Shown: positions 42,678 through 52,218, numbered from the stretch's first letter. The stretch is DNA of 64,000 nt from an uncultured Clostridia bacterium (GCA_947624745.1 CANQLR010000004.1:1-64000), one strand, 5' to 3'. Program-made: numbers and translations. Notes: a model not told the origin generated them from the sequence alone.

Positions 42678-42848
42678 ATGGCTTTCAAGATTTCCGATGA
42701 ATGCATCAAGTGCGGCGCCTGCGCCGAGGAATGCCCCGTCAGCGCCATCACCGAGGGGGACGACAAGTACGTTATCGACCCCGACACCTGCATTTCCTGC
42801 GGCAACTGCAACTCGGTCTGCCCTGTCGGCGCTCCCAACGAGGAGTAA
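42678..42848 (+). CDS. 2[4Fe-4S] ferredoxin
   Basis: Short electron carrier of 56 residues beginning MAFKISDECIKCGACAEECP. Two classic cluster motifs CxxCxxCxxxCP are complete: Cys9, 12, 15, 19 and a second set in DPDTCISCGNCNSVCPVG. This is the clostridial ferredoxin type, a general low-potential carrier for anaerobic metabolism, hydrogenases or ferredoxin-dependent reductases such as the FTR-like protein at 54258. AAGGAGG sits ten bases before the ATG; own promoter and own terminator make it a single-gene unit. Confidence 0.95.
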   Translation: MAFKISDECIKCGACAEECPVSAITEGDDKYVIDPDTCISCGNCNSVCPVGAPNEE

Positions 42849-42873
42849 GAAATTCCCCCGGACGACCCGGGAA

Positions 42874-42904
42874 GCCCCCGTTTTTATGGCGGGGGCATTT
42901 TTTT
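42874..42904 (+). terminator. Rho-independent terminator of ferredoxin gene
   Basis: GCCCCCG-(9)-CGGGGGC followed by ATTTTTTT. Confidence 0.9.
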
Positions 42905-42934
42905 GATATTTTTCTGAATTTTTTATGATATCTC

Positions 42935-42963
42935 TTGCGTTTTGCCTCTTTTTTTGTTACAAT
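42935..42963 (+). promoter_or_regulatory. Promoter of VTC/DUF4956 pair
   Basis: -35 TTGCGT, 17-base spacer, -10 TACAAT. Its position overlaps the first part of the longest open frame, so translation must start downstream, at the GTG at 42996. Confidence 0.75.
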
Positions 42964-42995
42964 GGATTGAGACTATTTTTGGAAGGAACTGCGAC

Positions 42996-43769
42996 GTGGC
43001 GGTCTTTACATTTGAGAGGTACGAAAAAAAGTATCTTATAAGCCGAAGGAGCGAAGAAAAGGTCATAGACTTTCTCACCGGCTCGCTCGGCATGAAATTC
43101 GACCCGCACTGCCTCGGCGGTGGGCTCTACGACATATATAACCTTTATTTCGACGACGAGCAGAACTCGGTGATAAACGCGTCCCTCATGAAGCCCCGCT
43201 TCAAGGAAAAGCTGCGCTTAAGAAGCTACGGCTTCCCGAAAAGCCCGCAGGACGGCGTGTTTTTGGAGCTCAAGCGAAAGATCGGCGGCATCGTCACGAA
43301 GCGCCGAGTGCCGCTGAGCTTTGAGGCGGCGGTAAATCTCGTGGCGGAAGGCGCGCGCCCCGACGGGCAGAGCTATGTCAAAAACCGGCTTATTGATGAG
43401 ATCCTGTATTTTTCCTCCCGGAAAAAGCTTTCGCCGAAGGTGAGGATAACATACCGCCGGACAGCTCTTTATTCCGAGAGCGACCCGTCGCTGCGGATAA
43501 CCTTTGATCGGGACATTCTTACCTCGCGAAGCGGCGACTTTTTCGGTAAGAGCGATCCCGGGACCCCGCTTTTGAACGACGGCGAGCGGCTCATGGAGGT
43601 CAAATTTCTTCACGCGCCGCCGAAGGCCCTCACCGATTTTTTAGGGAGCGAGCGCATTTTCATGCAGGGCTTTTCCAAGTACGGGAACGAATACCGCCGG
43701 TACCGCGGGAGGGATTACCTGCACGTCGACGGCCGCGAAAAACTTGAAAGGAAGCTAATAAATGGTTGA
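42996..43769 (+). CDS. VTC-domain polyphosphate polymerase-like protein
   Basis: Protein of 257 residues of the VTC family, whose eukaryotic member polymerises polyphosphate from ATP inside a tunnel. Motifs: ERYEKKYLI (about 7-15), YDIYNLYFDDEQN (about 45-57), FKEKLRLRSYG, VFLELKRKIGG and the terminal ERLMEVKF and KYGNEYRRY, giving the alternating basic/acidic tunnel residues. GTG start with GGAAGG upstream, supported by the promoter. The next gene, DUF4956, overlaps it by eight bases, the usual partner in bacteria. Product (polyP or other) is inferred. Confidence 0.87.
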   Translation: MAVFTFERYEKKYLISRRSEEKVIDFLTGSLGMKFDPHCLGGGLYDIYNLYFDDEQNSVINASLMKPRFKEKLRLRSYGFPKSPQDGVFLELKRKIGGIVTKRRVPLSFEAAVNLVAEGARPDGQSYVKNRLIDEILYFSSRKKLSPKVRITYRRTALYSESDPSLRITFDRDILTSRSGDFFGKSDPGTPLLNDGERLMEVKFLHAPPKALTDFLGSERIFMQGFSKYGNEYRRYRGRDYLHVDGREKLERKLING

Positions 43770-44451
43770 TTTTTTATTCCCGCGGATAGGCGGGGTCGAG
43801 CTTAACGCGAGGGGTGTGCTGGTCTCGGTCGGGATTGCGTTCGTCCTCGGGCTGATACTCAGCGCGGTTTATCTGCTTACGAACCGCCGCAGGGGCTATA
43901 CCTCCGATTTTCCCGCCGCGGTGGCGCTTCTGGCGCCGCTTATGGCCGCGGTCATATTCCTGGTGAACTCCTCCGTCGCGGTGGCGGTGTCCCTCGGCGG
44001 GGCGCTGGCGCTTCTTCGGATAAGGAGCAACCCCCGCGACACCATGGAGATAACCACCCTTTTGTTCGCGATAGTCATCGGCATAGGCTGCGGGACGGGC
44101 TATTACGGCGTTTCGATGGTGATAACGGTGATACTCTGCGCCCTGACGGTGATACTCTCCGTTTCGGGGTTCGGCACTCCGAAGGCAAAGCGGGTGACGG
44201 TGAAGATCTACGTCCCCGAGGATCTTAACTTCGAGGGCGTGTTCGACGAGGTTCTTGAAAAATACACCGAGGGGTTCGACCTTATGCAGATAAAGACCGC
44301 AGACTTCGGCTCGGTGTATGAGCTCAAGTACATGGCCTCCTTAAAGGACGGCGCCGACCGCCGCGCGCTTTTGGACGAGCTTCGCTGCAAAAACGGAAAC
44401 CTTGACGTTTCGATAACGCTTCGCGACTACGATTCATACCCACAGAAATGA
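43762..44451 (+). CDS. DUF4956 membrane protein
   Basis: Protein of 229 residues with about four or five membrane helices in the first 135 residues, with SVAVAVSLGGALALLRIRSNPRDTMEITTLLFAI (about 72-105), the hallmark segment of the family, and a cytosolic C-terminal domain resembling an ACT/ferredoxin-like fold. It occurs next to VTC-domain genes in many bacteria and probably forms a membrane partner for polyphosphate metabolism. The mechanism is unknown. Confidence 0.85.
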   Translation: MVDFLFPRIGGVELNARGVLVSVGIAFVLGLILSAVYLLTNRRRGYTSDFPAAVALLAPLMAAVIFLVNSSVAVAVSLGGALALLRIRSNPRDTMEITTLLFAIVIGIGCGTGYYGVSMVITVILCALTVILSVSGFGTPKAKRVTVKIYVPEDLNFEGVFDEVLEKYTEGFDLMQIKTADFGSVYELKYMASLKDGADRRALLDELRCKNGNLDVSITLRDYDSYPQK

Positions 44452-44510
44452 CCCTTAGCGGCGGGCTTTTTTGCCTTGCCGCTTTAATTTTAAAATAAGG
44501 AGAGACGACT

Positions 44511-47500
44511 ATGAAAAAGCTGTTCAACGACGGCTGGCAGTTTGCCGAAATGCCCTTGGGAGAGCTGCCCTCCGAGAGCGACTTTAAGCCGACCGACATT
44601 CCCCACGACTGGCAGATACGCCACGCTTCAGAGCTGTATAAGACCTCCGACGGCTGGTATAAAAAGACGTTTTCGGCCGAAAAGACCGCCGGCAGGGTGT
44701 ATTCCCTGCGCTTCGAGGGGGTATACATGGACTCGGAGATCTATTTAAACGGCGAAAAGATATTCGAGTGGAAATACGGCTACACCACCTTCGACGTGCC
44801 GCTCTCATTAAAGGAGGGCGAGAACGAAATTAAGGTCAGGGTGAGGTATCAGAACCCCAACACCCGCTGGTATTCCGGCGCGGGGATATTCCGTAACGTC
44901 TGGCTTCGCGAGACAGGGGCGAACAGGTTTATGGACGACGGCACCTACGTCGTCAGCTATCCCGAGGGGGACAGCTGGCTGATGGAGATAGACTCGGAAT
45001 TTACCGCCGAGGTTCCGGTGACGATCCGCCACACCCTTTATGACGCCGACGGCGAGCAGGTTGGGCTCGTAAAGACCCATGTGCCGGTCGGAAACGACAG
45101 GATATCGCAGAGTTTGCAAATTCGCTCGCCCGAGCTTTGGAGCCCCGAGCGGCCCTATCTCTACTCGCTTTTAAGCGAGATCATCGTCGGCGAGGAGACG
45201 GTGGATTCGGTCTATGAGCGGGTCGGCTTCAAATACTGCCGATTCGACAAGGACAAGGGATTCTTCCTGAACGGCGTGAACATGAAGCTGAACGGCGTGT
45301 GTATGCACCACGACCTCGGCTGTCTCGGCTCGGCCTTTAAAAAGGAGGCCGCCCGCAGGCAGATACTCAAGCTCAAGGAGATGGGCGTGAACGCGATCAG
45401 AACCTCCCACAACCCGCCCGCGCCCGAGTTTATGGACCTCTGCGACGAGCTCGGCATTATGGTGGACAGCGAGCTTCTGGATATGTGGCAGGACAAGAAG
45501 ACAACTTACGATTACGCCCGATTCTTCGATGATTGGCACGAGCGTGACGTCCGCAGCTGGATACGCCGCGACCGCAACCGCGTGAGCATAATCATGTGGA
45601 GCATCGGAAACGAGATAGGCGACACGAACGACATTCCCCGCGGCGCGGACCTGACTAAGGAGCTTTCACGCTGCGTCCGCATCGACGACTATAAAAACAC
45701 CCGCCCGATAACCATCGGCTCGAACCATATGCGCTGGCAGGGCGCGCAGAACTGCGCAGAGGAGCTCGGCACCGTCGGCTACAATTATTTAGAGTCTATC
45801 TATGACCGCCACCACGCCGAGCACCCGAACTGGGTCATCTACGGCTCAGAGACCGCCTCGACGATACAGTCCCGCGGGATATATCACTTCCCGGCATCCG
45901 TCGTCGCGACGACCTACGACGACCTGCAATGCTCGTCGCTCATGAACTGCGCCACCGGCTGGGGAGCGCCGACCGCCGAGTATAACATCACCGAGGACAG
46001 AAACAGAAAATACTCCCTCGGGCAGTTTATCTGGACGGGGTTTGACTATATCGGCGAGCCCACGCCCTATTCGACCCGAAATTCCTACTTCGGGCATATC
46101 GACACCGCGGGATTTGAGAAGGACACGTTTTATGCCTACCGCGCAGAGTGGAACAAGGCCGCTAAGCCGTTTGTCCACCTCTTCCCGAACTGGGACTGGA
46201 ACGAGGGGCAGCTTATCGACATCTTCGCCTTCTCGAACTGCGAGAGCGTAGAAGTGTTTGTGAACGGCGAAACGCTCGGTCGGGAGGAGTATAATCACAC
46301 CGACGGCCACACCCTCTCGGGGCGGTGGCAGACGGAATACAAAAAGGGCGAGATAAAAGCTGTCGGCTATATCGGCGGCAAGCCGGTCTGCGAGGATATC
46401 CGCCGCACTCCGACAGATCCCGCGCGCCTCGTTTTGGAGCCCGACAAGCGGGTTCTTTCCGCCAACGGCGAGGATATAGCCTTTGTGAGCGTGACCGCGC
46501 TCGACAGAGACGGAAACACCGTCGACAACGCAAGAAACCGCGTTAATATATTCGTTTCGGGCGCGGCGAGGCTTTTGGGCGCAGACAACGGCGACTCTAC
46601 CGACGTCGAGGAGTACCGCTCGAACTCGCGCAGGCTTTTCGGCGGAAGGCTGGCTTTCGCACTCGGCTCGACATTTGATCCCGGCGAGATAAAAATCAGG
46701 ATCACATCTCCCGGCCTGCCCGATGAGGAGCTTACGCTTAAGGCGATTTCCGCTCGACCCCGCGAGGGCGTATCCTGCGCGGACGGGATCACCGAATTTG
46801 TTGAAAAAACCGATATCAGCGTTCGAAAGATCGAGCTTTCCGCCACCTGCCAAAAGATCACCCCGGGCGTGACCTGCCGCGTGAGCTATAAAATTCTCCC
46901 CGAAAACGCCGACCCAGCCGAGATAAAATTCAAGGCGGTGAGCAGCAGCGGCGTCGAGACGAATCTTTGCGAGATAATCAGCTGCGAGGGCGGCGCGACA
47001 GTCCTCCCCAAGGGCGACGGAAGCTATCGCCTAAGGGCGTATTGCCGCAACGGCACCGCGCAGGACGAGGTCATTTCAGAGCTTGAAATGGAAAATTCAG
47101 GCTTCGGCCCCGCGAGCTACGACCCCTACTCCGGCGTTATCCCGGCCTCCTTGGCCACAAACGGCGGAGATTTCAAGGCAGACATGGGCGGCGGAGTGCT
47201 CGCTCTTTCCGGCGGAGAGCTGATATTCAAAAACACCGACTTCGGAAATATCGGCTCGGACGAGATAACCATCGGCGTTTACACCTATAACGAAAACGTC
47301 ATTCCGATAGTCCTATCGGTCGACGGCGAGCCGCTCATGACCCTTGATTTTCAGGCCAAAAACGAGTGGAACACCTATAAATACAACACGTTTAAGCTCC
47401 CCGAAACGCTTAAGGGGGCTCACGATATCTCCCTGAAATTCCCGGAGGAGCTGCGCTTCAAGGGCTTCGGGTTCTCATCGCCCCGCCGCCTCGGCGCCGA

Positions 47501-47846
47501 GCTTTACGCGAGCACTTGCGACGAGATCTACGGCGACAGCTTTGAAAAGGCCCCCGATATGATTAAAAACATCGGAAACAACGTCAGCATAGTGTTCCGC
47601 GGGGTGGATCTCGGTGGCGGCGCGGACCGCATGATCATCACCGGCAGGACCCGCCATATCCGCGACACGGTGAGGGTCTCGCTGAGCGGGCTTGACGACA
47701 TAAACGTCGAGTTTGAGGGCACGGAGGGGATCGTCCGAAAGGCCTTTGACATTGAAAAAGCGGCAGGCAGGCACGACGTAACGCTCATTTTCCTCCCCGG
47801 CACCGATTTCGATCTCGTCTCGGTGAGGTTCGAGCAGAAAGGATAG
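44511..47846 (+). CDS. Glycoside hydrolase family 2 (beta-galactosidase-like)
   Basis: Cytosolic enzyme of 1111 residues with no signal peptide. N-terminal sugar-binding jelly roll (1-160, IPHDWQIRH), immunoglobulin-like domain, TIM barrel with acid/base Glu368 in MWSIGNEIGD and putative nucleophile Glu447 in YGSETAS, followed by a DUF4982-like region (RNSYFGHIDTAGFEKDTFYAYRAEW, IDIFAFSNCESVEVFVNG) and about 400 residues of Ig-like and carbohydrate-binding-like sequence. It is predicted to act on a beta-galactoside or related oligosaccharide imported intact. AAGGAG precedes the ATG; the VOC gene follows by five bases. Confidence 0.9.
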   Translation: MKKLFNDGWQFAEMPLGELPSESDFKPTDIPHDWQIRHASELYKTSDGWYKKTFSAEKTAGRVYSLRFEGVYMDSEIYLNGEKIFEWKYGYTTFDVPLSLKEGENEIKVRVRYQNPNTRWYSGAGIFRNVWLRETGANRFMDDGTYVVSYPEGDSWLMEIDSEFTAEVPVTIRHTLYDADGEQVGLVKTHVPVGNDRISQSLQIRSPELWSPERPYLYSLLSEIIVGEETVDSVYERVGFKYCRFDKDKGFFLNGVNMKLNGVCMHHDLGCLGSAFKKEAARRQILKLKEMGVNAIRTSHNPPAPEFMDLCDELGIMVDSELLDMWQDKKTTYDYARFFDDWHERDVRSWIRRDRNRVSIIMWSIGNEIGDTNDIPRGADLTKELSRCVRIDDYKNTRPITIGSNHMRWQGAQNCAEELGTVGYNYLESIYDRHHAEHPNWVIYGSETASTIQSRGIYHFPASVVATTYDDLQCSSLMNCATGWGAPTAEYNITEDRNRKYSLGQFIWTGFDYIGEPTPYSTRNSYFGHIDTAGFEKDTFYAYRAEWNKAAKPFVHLFPNWDWNEGQLIDIFAFSNCESVEVFVNGETLGREEYNHTDGHTLSGRWQTEYKKGEIKAVGYIGGKPVCEDIRRTPTDPARLVLEPDKRVLSANGEDIAFVSVTALDRDGNTVDNARNRVNIFVSGAARLLGADNGDSTDVEEYRSNSRRLFGGRLAFALGSTFDPGEIKIRITSPGLPDEELTLKAISARPREGVSCADGITEFVEKTDISVRKIELSATCQKITPGVTCRVSYKILPENADPAEIKFKAVSSSGVETNLCEIISCEGGATVLPKGDGSYRLRAYCRNGTAQDEVISELEMENSGFGPASYDPYSGVIPASLATNGGDFKADMGGGVLALSGGELIFKNTDFGNIGSDEITIGVYTYNENVIPIVLSVDGEPLMTLDFQAKNEWNTYKYNTFKLPETLKGAHDISLKFPEELRFKGFGFSSPRRLGAELYASTCDEIYGDSFEKAPDMIKNIGNNVSIVFRGVDLGGGADRMIITGRTRHIRDTVRVSLSGLDDINVEFEGTEGIVRKAFDIEKAAGRHDVTLIFLPGTDFDLVSVRFEQKG

Positions 47847-47851
47847 TTAAT

Positions 47852-48301
47852 ATGGTTATACGCGAACTCGGGCATCTGGCATTTCGCTGCCGCGACGTTA
47901 AGGAGTCGGAGCGCTTCTACACCGAGGTCTTGGGCTTCGAGCGGGCGTTCAGCCTCACCTACGGCGAGCAGTCGGAGGACACGAAATTCCCGAAGGATAA
48001 GGAATGGATAGTTTATCTCAAGGTCTCGGACAGGCTTTATCTGGAGCTTTTCGACCGCGAGAACGCGAATAAGGACGGCGCCGCGGATTGGGACAGCTTC
48101 GGCTATCAGCACCTCGCGCTCATCGTCGACGATATCGAGAAGATGCGCGCCCGCCTTGTCGAGCACGGCGTCCCCGTCGACTCCGAGCCCACCCTCGGCG
48201 TCGATAATACCTACCAAATGTGGTCCCACGACCCCGACGGCAATAAGATCGAATTCATGCAGTATACGGATAGGTCCTATCAGGTGGTGGGGAGGGGGTA
48301 A
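47852..48301 (+). CDS. VOC-family protein (glyoxalase I-like)
   Basis: Protein of 149 residues with two beta-alpha-beta-beta-beta modules of the VOC fold. Likely metal ligands are His8 (GHLAF), Glu in LYLELF (about 64), His in YQHLALIV (about 88) and Glu in NKIEFMQY (about 134), as in lactoylglutathione lyase and related isomerases. It starts five bases after the GH2 gene with AAAGG as ribosome site, so it is probably co-transcribed. The substrate is unknown. Confidence 0.85.
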   Translation: MVIRELGHLAFRCRDVKESERFYTEVLGFERAFSLTYGEQSEDTKFPKDKEWIVYLKVSDRLYLELFDRENANKDGAADWDSFGYQHLALIVDDIEKMRARLVEHGVPVDSEPTLGVDNTYQMWSHDPDGNKIEFMQYTDRSYQVVGRG

Positions 48302-48304
48302 GAT

Positions 48305-48330
48305 AAAAGCAGGCCGGGGGCCTGCTTTTT
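48305..48330 (+). terminator. Terminator after VOC gene
   Basis: AAAAGCAGGCC-GGG-GGCCTGCTTTTT, eleven perfect pairs. Stem ends AAAAGCAGG/CCTGCTTTT recur in the terminator at 53896. Confidence 0.9.
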
Positions 48331-48509
48331 GATGGATTGCGATGATAGTTTGACGAGAATAATTTGTCATTAAAACTTGCTCATGTCTATATTCATAACT
48401 CTTGTGCTATATAAATCTTTTAGGAGTATGAGAGAGCTCCTACGATGATACTCGCACAGCAAATTTTCGCTTTTTATTCTGTTAAATCAATATAATTTTC
48501 TCAACCCTG
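48331..48509. other. AT-rich gap upstream of mcrB
   Basis: Noticeably AT-richer than the flanking genes, consistent with the border of an acquired segment. No gene is supported. Confidence 0.55.
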
Positions 48510-48538
48510 TTGAAAATTCCCGAAAAATAGTGTATAAT
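48510..48538 (+). promoter_or_regulatory. Promoter of mcrBC-type operon
   Basis: -35 TTGAAA, 17-base spacer, -10 TATAAT. The leader of about 80 bases contains TAGTCC-(8)-GGACTA (48561-48580), a possible regulatory hairpin or operator. Confidence 0.8.
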
Positions 48539-48624
48539 ATTTTTATATCCTCACGCCGTTTAGTCCGTACTTTTGGACTATTCCCGCTATACAATAAATA
48601 TATCAACAAAACAAGGAGGCCGTT

Positions 48625-51072
48625 ATGTTTAACAAAGCTAAGCTTCAGACTGCGCTTGAGGCATACAGGAAGAATTTCACGCCTGATTGGTGGAAAAAAG
48701 AACAGTACAAGTGGATCGCTGTCCAAAGCTTTCATGATAACTGGAGGCCCGAGGCTGAGAATTTCCCGGAAATGCTTGAAGAATCTATTAAACCGGCTAA
48801 AAATCTTTTGAAGTCTCATGGCACATTTGCGGGGAAAACGATCTTAGAGCTTGCCGGATTTGCTCCCGAAAAGGTTCGCGCGATGTTTGAAGCGCTGTTT
48901 GACGATAGCGGCGACGTTGTGAAAAGAATTGCCGCTTTTAAGGAAAGCGCCGGCGCGTTATGGAAAGAATACAGAGACGACGGCTCCCAGCACTATCAGG
49001 ACGAAAGCGCCATCAGCGTTTATCTTTGGCTCAATTTTCCGGATAAATATTATGTTTACAAGCTTGGGATAGTTAAAGAAGTCGCAAAAATTCTCGAAGC
49101 CGACTATACCTTCACAAAGGGCGAATATGACGACAACATGCGCAATTTCTACAGGTTCTACGACGAGCTCTGCGACGAGATCAAAAAGGACGCCGAGGCT
49201 GTGGAAATAGTTAATTCGTATATCAAAAATACAGGCGGCTGCTACTCTGACCCGAAGTTCAAGACCCTGACCGTGGACGTCTGCTTCTTTATCAGTCAAA
49301 AGTACGGCAAAGGGCGTTCCGACGACGGCGACGCCGAATGGTTCGGCCTTGACTACGACCCCGGGATCACGGTCGGGGAGTGGGGCAGGCTGCTTCGCGA
49401 CCCCGGCGTTTTCACCGAAAAGGCGCTTCAGATCGTCGCGCGAATGAAGGACTACGGCGGCGAGGCGACCTGCACGCAGCTTGCGCAAAAATACGGCGAA
49501 AACAAGAATTTTTACAACTCCGGTTCGGTCGCCCTTGCGAGGCAGGTCTGCGAAACCGCGAGAGTTGAGCCGAACATTCGCGAAGACGGCTCAACGCGTT
49601 GGTGGACGGTGCTGTATACAGGCCGTCGCGCCGATGATGACGAGGAAGGCAGCTTTGTCTGGCGCCTTCGCGACGAGCTCTCCGAGGCGCTCGACGGCTT
49701 CGATCTGAGCGGGGTGAAGCTTTACGCCGACAGAAAGGTGCGGTACTGGCTCTGCGCGCCGGGGCGGGGAGCGAGGATCTGGGACGACTGCGTTCGCGAG
49801 GGCATTATCGCCATCGGTTGGGAGGAGATAGGCGATTTCAGGCAGTATCACTCTAAAGCGGAAATATCCGCGAAGCTGAACGAGGTTTTGGAGCCCGACA
49901 AAAAATACGCCTCGACCGCGAGATCTCTTTGGGAATTTGCGGAGGTCATGAAGCCGGGCGACATCATTTTTGCAAAAAAGGGCACCTCTACGGTGATAGG
50001 TAGGGGCGTTGTCGAGGGGGATTACGAGTACGACCCCGACCGCGACGATCTTAAAAACACCCGCCGCGTGAGCTGGAAGGAGATCGCCGAACATCCCTAC
50101 CCGGGCATTGCCCCGCAGAAGACCCTGACCGAAATTACGGATAAGGACATGCAGGACAAGCTAAACGCGCTGTATGACAGCAGAGACGAGCCCGCCGCAG
50201 AAACTGCTCCCGACGCATATACCGAAACCGACTTCCTCTCCGAAGTCTACATGAGCGAGGAGCGCTATAACGACCTCGTGGGGATCCTTAAGAGCAAGAA
50301 AAACATCATCTTGCAGGGCGCGCCGGGCGTCGGGAAGACGTTCGCGGCAAAGCGGCTCGCGTGGTCGGTGATGGGCGAGAAGGACGACAGCCGGATCGAG
50401 CAGGTGCAGTTCCACCAGAATTATTCCTACGAGGACTTCGTGATGGGCTACAAGCCGGTCGGGGACGGCTTCGAGCTTAAATACGGCGTTTTCTACCGAT
50501 TCTGCCAAAAGGCCGCAAACAGGCCGTCCGACGAGCCGTTTTTCTTCATCATCGACGAGATAAACCGCGGCAACATGAGCAAAATTTTCGGCGAGCTCTT
50601 GATGCTCATCGAGAACGACTACCGCGGCAAAAAGCTGACCCTTGCCTATAACGGGCTGCCGTTCTCGGTGCCGACAAACCTGTATATCATCGGCATGATG
50701 AACACCGCCGACCGCAGCCTCGCGATGATAGACTACGCGCTCCGCAGGCGGTTCAGCTTCTTCGAGATGGAGCCGGGGTTTGAGACCGAGGGCTTCGGAA
50801 AGCTTCAGGCGGAACAGCACAGCGAAAAGCTTGACAAGCTGATAGAAAAAATAGAGGAGCTAAACACAGCTATTTCCGAGGACCGCTCCCTCGGAAAAGG
50901 GTTCAGGATAGGTCACAGCTATTTCTGCTTCAGCAAGGACGACCCCTGCACCGACGAAAAGCTCAGAAGGATAGTCAAGTACGATATAATCCCGACGCTT
51001 GAGGAGTATTGGTTCGATAATGAGGTCGAATTTAACAGGTGGAAAGACGCTTTGCAGGGTATTTTCCAATGA
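48625..51072 (+). CDS. McrB-type AAA+ GTPase with EVE-like domain
   Basis: Motor and specificity subunit of a McrBC-type modification-dependent restriction system, 815 residues. Residues 1-360 are unrecognised and helical (possible target recognition). About 373-500 look like an EVE/PUA-type modified-base reader (RYWLCAPGRGARIWDDC, GIIAIGWEEIGDF, MKPGDIIFAKKGTSTVIGRGVV). The AAA+ McrB core follows: Walker A GAPGVGKT (565-572), Walker B FFFIIDEINRG (Asp644, Glu645), the McrB signature MNTADRSLAMIDYALRRRF (about 692-710). GGAGG precedes ATG. The stop overlaps the mcrC start. The first 300 codons are AT-richer than nearby housekeeping genes, suggesting transfer. Confidence 0.88.
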   Translation: MFNKAKLQTALEAYRKNFTPDWWKKEQYKWIAVQSFHDNWRPEAENFPEMLEESIKPAKNLLKSHGTFAGKTILELAGFAPEKVRAMFEALFDDSGDVVKRIAAFKESAGALWKEYRDDGSQHYQDESAISVYLWLNFPDKYYVYKLGIVKEVAKILEADYTFTKGEYDDNMRNFYRFYDELCDEIKKDAEAVEIVNSYIKNTGGCYSDPKFKTLTVDVCFFISQKYGKGRSDDGDAEWFGLDYDPGITVGEWGRLLRDPGVFTEKALQIVARMKDYGGEATCTQLAQKYGENKNFYNSGSVALARQVCETARVEPNIREDGSTRWWTVLYTGRRADDDEEGSFVWRLRDELSEALDGFDLSGVKLYADRKVRYWLCAPGRGARIWDDCVREGIIAIGWEEIGDFRQYHSKAEISAKLNEVLEPDKKYASTARSLWEFAEVMKPGDIIFAKKGTSTVIGRGVVEGDYEYDPDRDDLKNTRRVSWKEIAEHPYPGIAPQKTLTEITDKDMQDKLNALYDSRDEPAAETAPDAYTETDFLSEVYMSEERYNDLVGILKSKKNIILQGAPGVGKTFAAKRLAWSVMGEKDDSRIEQVQFHQNYSYEDFVMGYKPVGDGFELKYGVFYRFCQKAANRPSDEPFFFIIDEINRGNMSKIFGELLMLIENDYRGKKLTLAYNGLPFSVPTNLYIIGMMNTADRSLAMIDYALRRRFSFFEMEPGFETEGFGKLQAEQHSEKLDKLIEKIEELNTAISEDRSLGKGFRIGHSYFCFSKDDPCTDEKLRRIVKYDIIPTLEEYWFDNEVEFNRWKDALQGIFQ

Positions 51073-52145
51073 TTCAGGACAGAAGCATATTCATTAAGAA
51101 CATTTACTATATGATCGCCTACGCCCTTCTGCTGCCCGAGCAAAGCGGGTTCGAGGACATCGCCAAGGAAAATTTCGATAACATACATAACCTTTTTGCG
51201 GCGATACTGTCAAACGGCCTTGACCGCCAGCTTAAGCAGGGGCTCTACCGCGAATACGTCCCCAAAACCGAGAGTTTGGCGACGATGCGCGGGAAGATCG
51301 ACATCGCCGGGACCGTCCGAAACAGGCTTCAAAGAAAGCGCTTGGCGAGCTGCGAGTACGACGAGCTTTCCGAAAACAATTTGTTTAATAGGATAATCAA
51401 AACGACGGCGCTGCTGCTGATAAAATGCCCCGATCTGGACAAAAAATATGCCGCCTCGCTTAAGCGCGAGCTCATGTTTTTCGGCGGGATCGACGACATG
51501 GACCCCGCGAAGATCCCGTGGCAGGCGGTGCGCTGTCAGCGAAACAACAGCACTTATCGGCTGCTGCTCGGCGTTTGCCGGCTGACTTTAGAGGGAATGC
51601 TCCCGACGACCGACAGGGGCAGCCACCGCCTCGCGGCGTTCGTCAAGGAGCCGCATTTAAGCCGCCTCTACGAGAAATTCATCCTCGAATTTTACCGCAG
51701 AGAGTGCCCGCAGCTCTCCGCCTCCCCGTCGTATATAAAGTGGGCGCTCGATATGGGCAGCGACGTTCGGGACCTCCCGCAGATGAAAAGCGACGTCACC
51801 CTCACCGACAGAAAGACCGGCAATATTTTAATTATAGACGCTAAATATTACTCCCGCACGATGCAGGAATATTACGACTCGCTGACGGTCCGGTCGGGGA
51901 ATCTCTATCAGATCTTCACATATGTCAAGAACAAGCAGGAAGCGCTCAAGCCCGCTTCGCCGACGGTCTCGGGGATGCTCCTTTACGCGCAGACCGACGA
52001 CTCCGCCCCGCTGAATAACGATTATCTGATGAGCGGGAATAAAATAAGCGTCAGAACGCTGAATCTGAATAGGGAGTTTTCAGAGATTGCCGGACAGTTA
52101 AAAGCGCTTGCAAGGGGGCACTTTGGGGAAAGTTGTGTCGAATGA
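51069..52145 (+). CDS. McrC-type nuclease subunit
   Basis: Nuclease partner of the McrB-type protein, 358 residues. The N-terminal half follows the McrC pattern (FIKNIYYMIAYALLL, LATMRGKIDIAGTVRN). The C-terminal PD-(D/E)xK site is visible: Asp242 in MKSDVTL, then Asp257-Ala-Lys259 in IIDAKYY. ATG at 51069 overlaps the mcrB TGA (ATGA); an upstream in-frame ATG inside mcrB is rejected. The pair would cleave foreign DNA carrying modified bases after GTP-driven translocation. Confidence 0.9.
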   Translation: MIQDRSIFIKNIYYMIAYALLLPEQSGFEDIAKENFDNIHNLFAAILSNGLDRQLKQGLYREYVPKTESLATMRGKIDIAGTVRNRLQRKRLASCEYDELSENNLFNRIIKTTALLLIKCPDLDKKYAASLKRELMFFGGIDDMDPAKIPWQAVRCQRNNSTYRLLLGVCRLTLEGMLPTTDRGSHRLAAFVKEPHLSRLYEKFILEFYRRECPQLSASPSYIKWALDMGSDVRDLPQMKSDVTLTDRKTGNILIIDAKYYSRTMQEYYDSLTVRSGNLYQIFTYVKNKQEALKPASPTVSGMLLYAQTDDSAPLNNDYLMSGNKISVRTLNLNREFSEIAGQLKALARGHFGESCVE

Positions 52146-52218
52146 CTTCATGAAGGTAATGTATAAAGACTTGCAATAGAATTTATATAAGGGATTTTGA
52201 ACTTAATATATAATATAA

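Noticed and set aside
45846..46853. 335-residue minus-strand open frame
   Set aside because: Antisense shadow of the GH2 gene; no motifs and no ribosome site.
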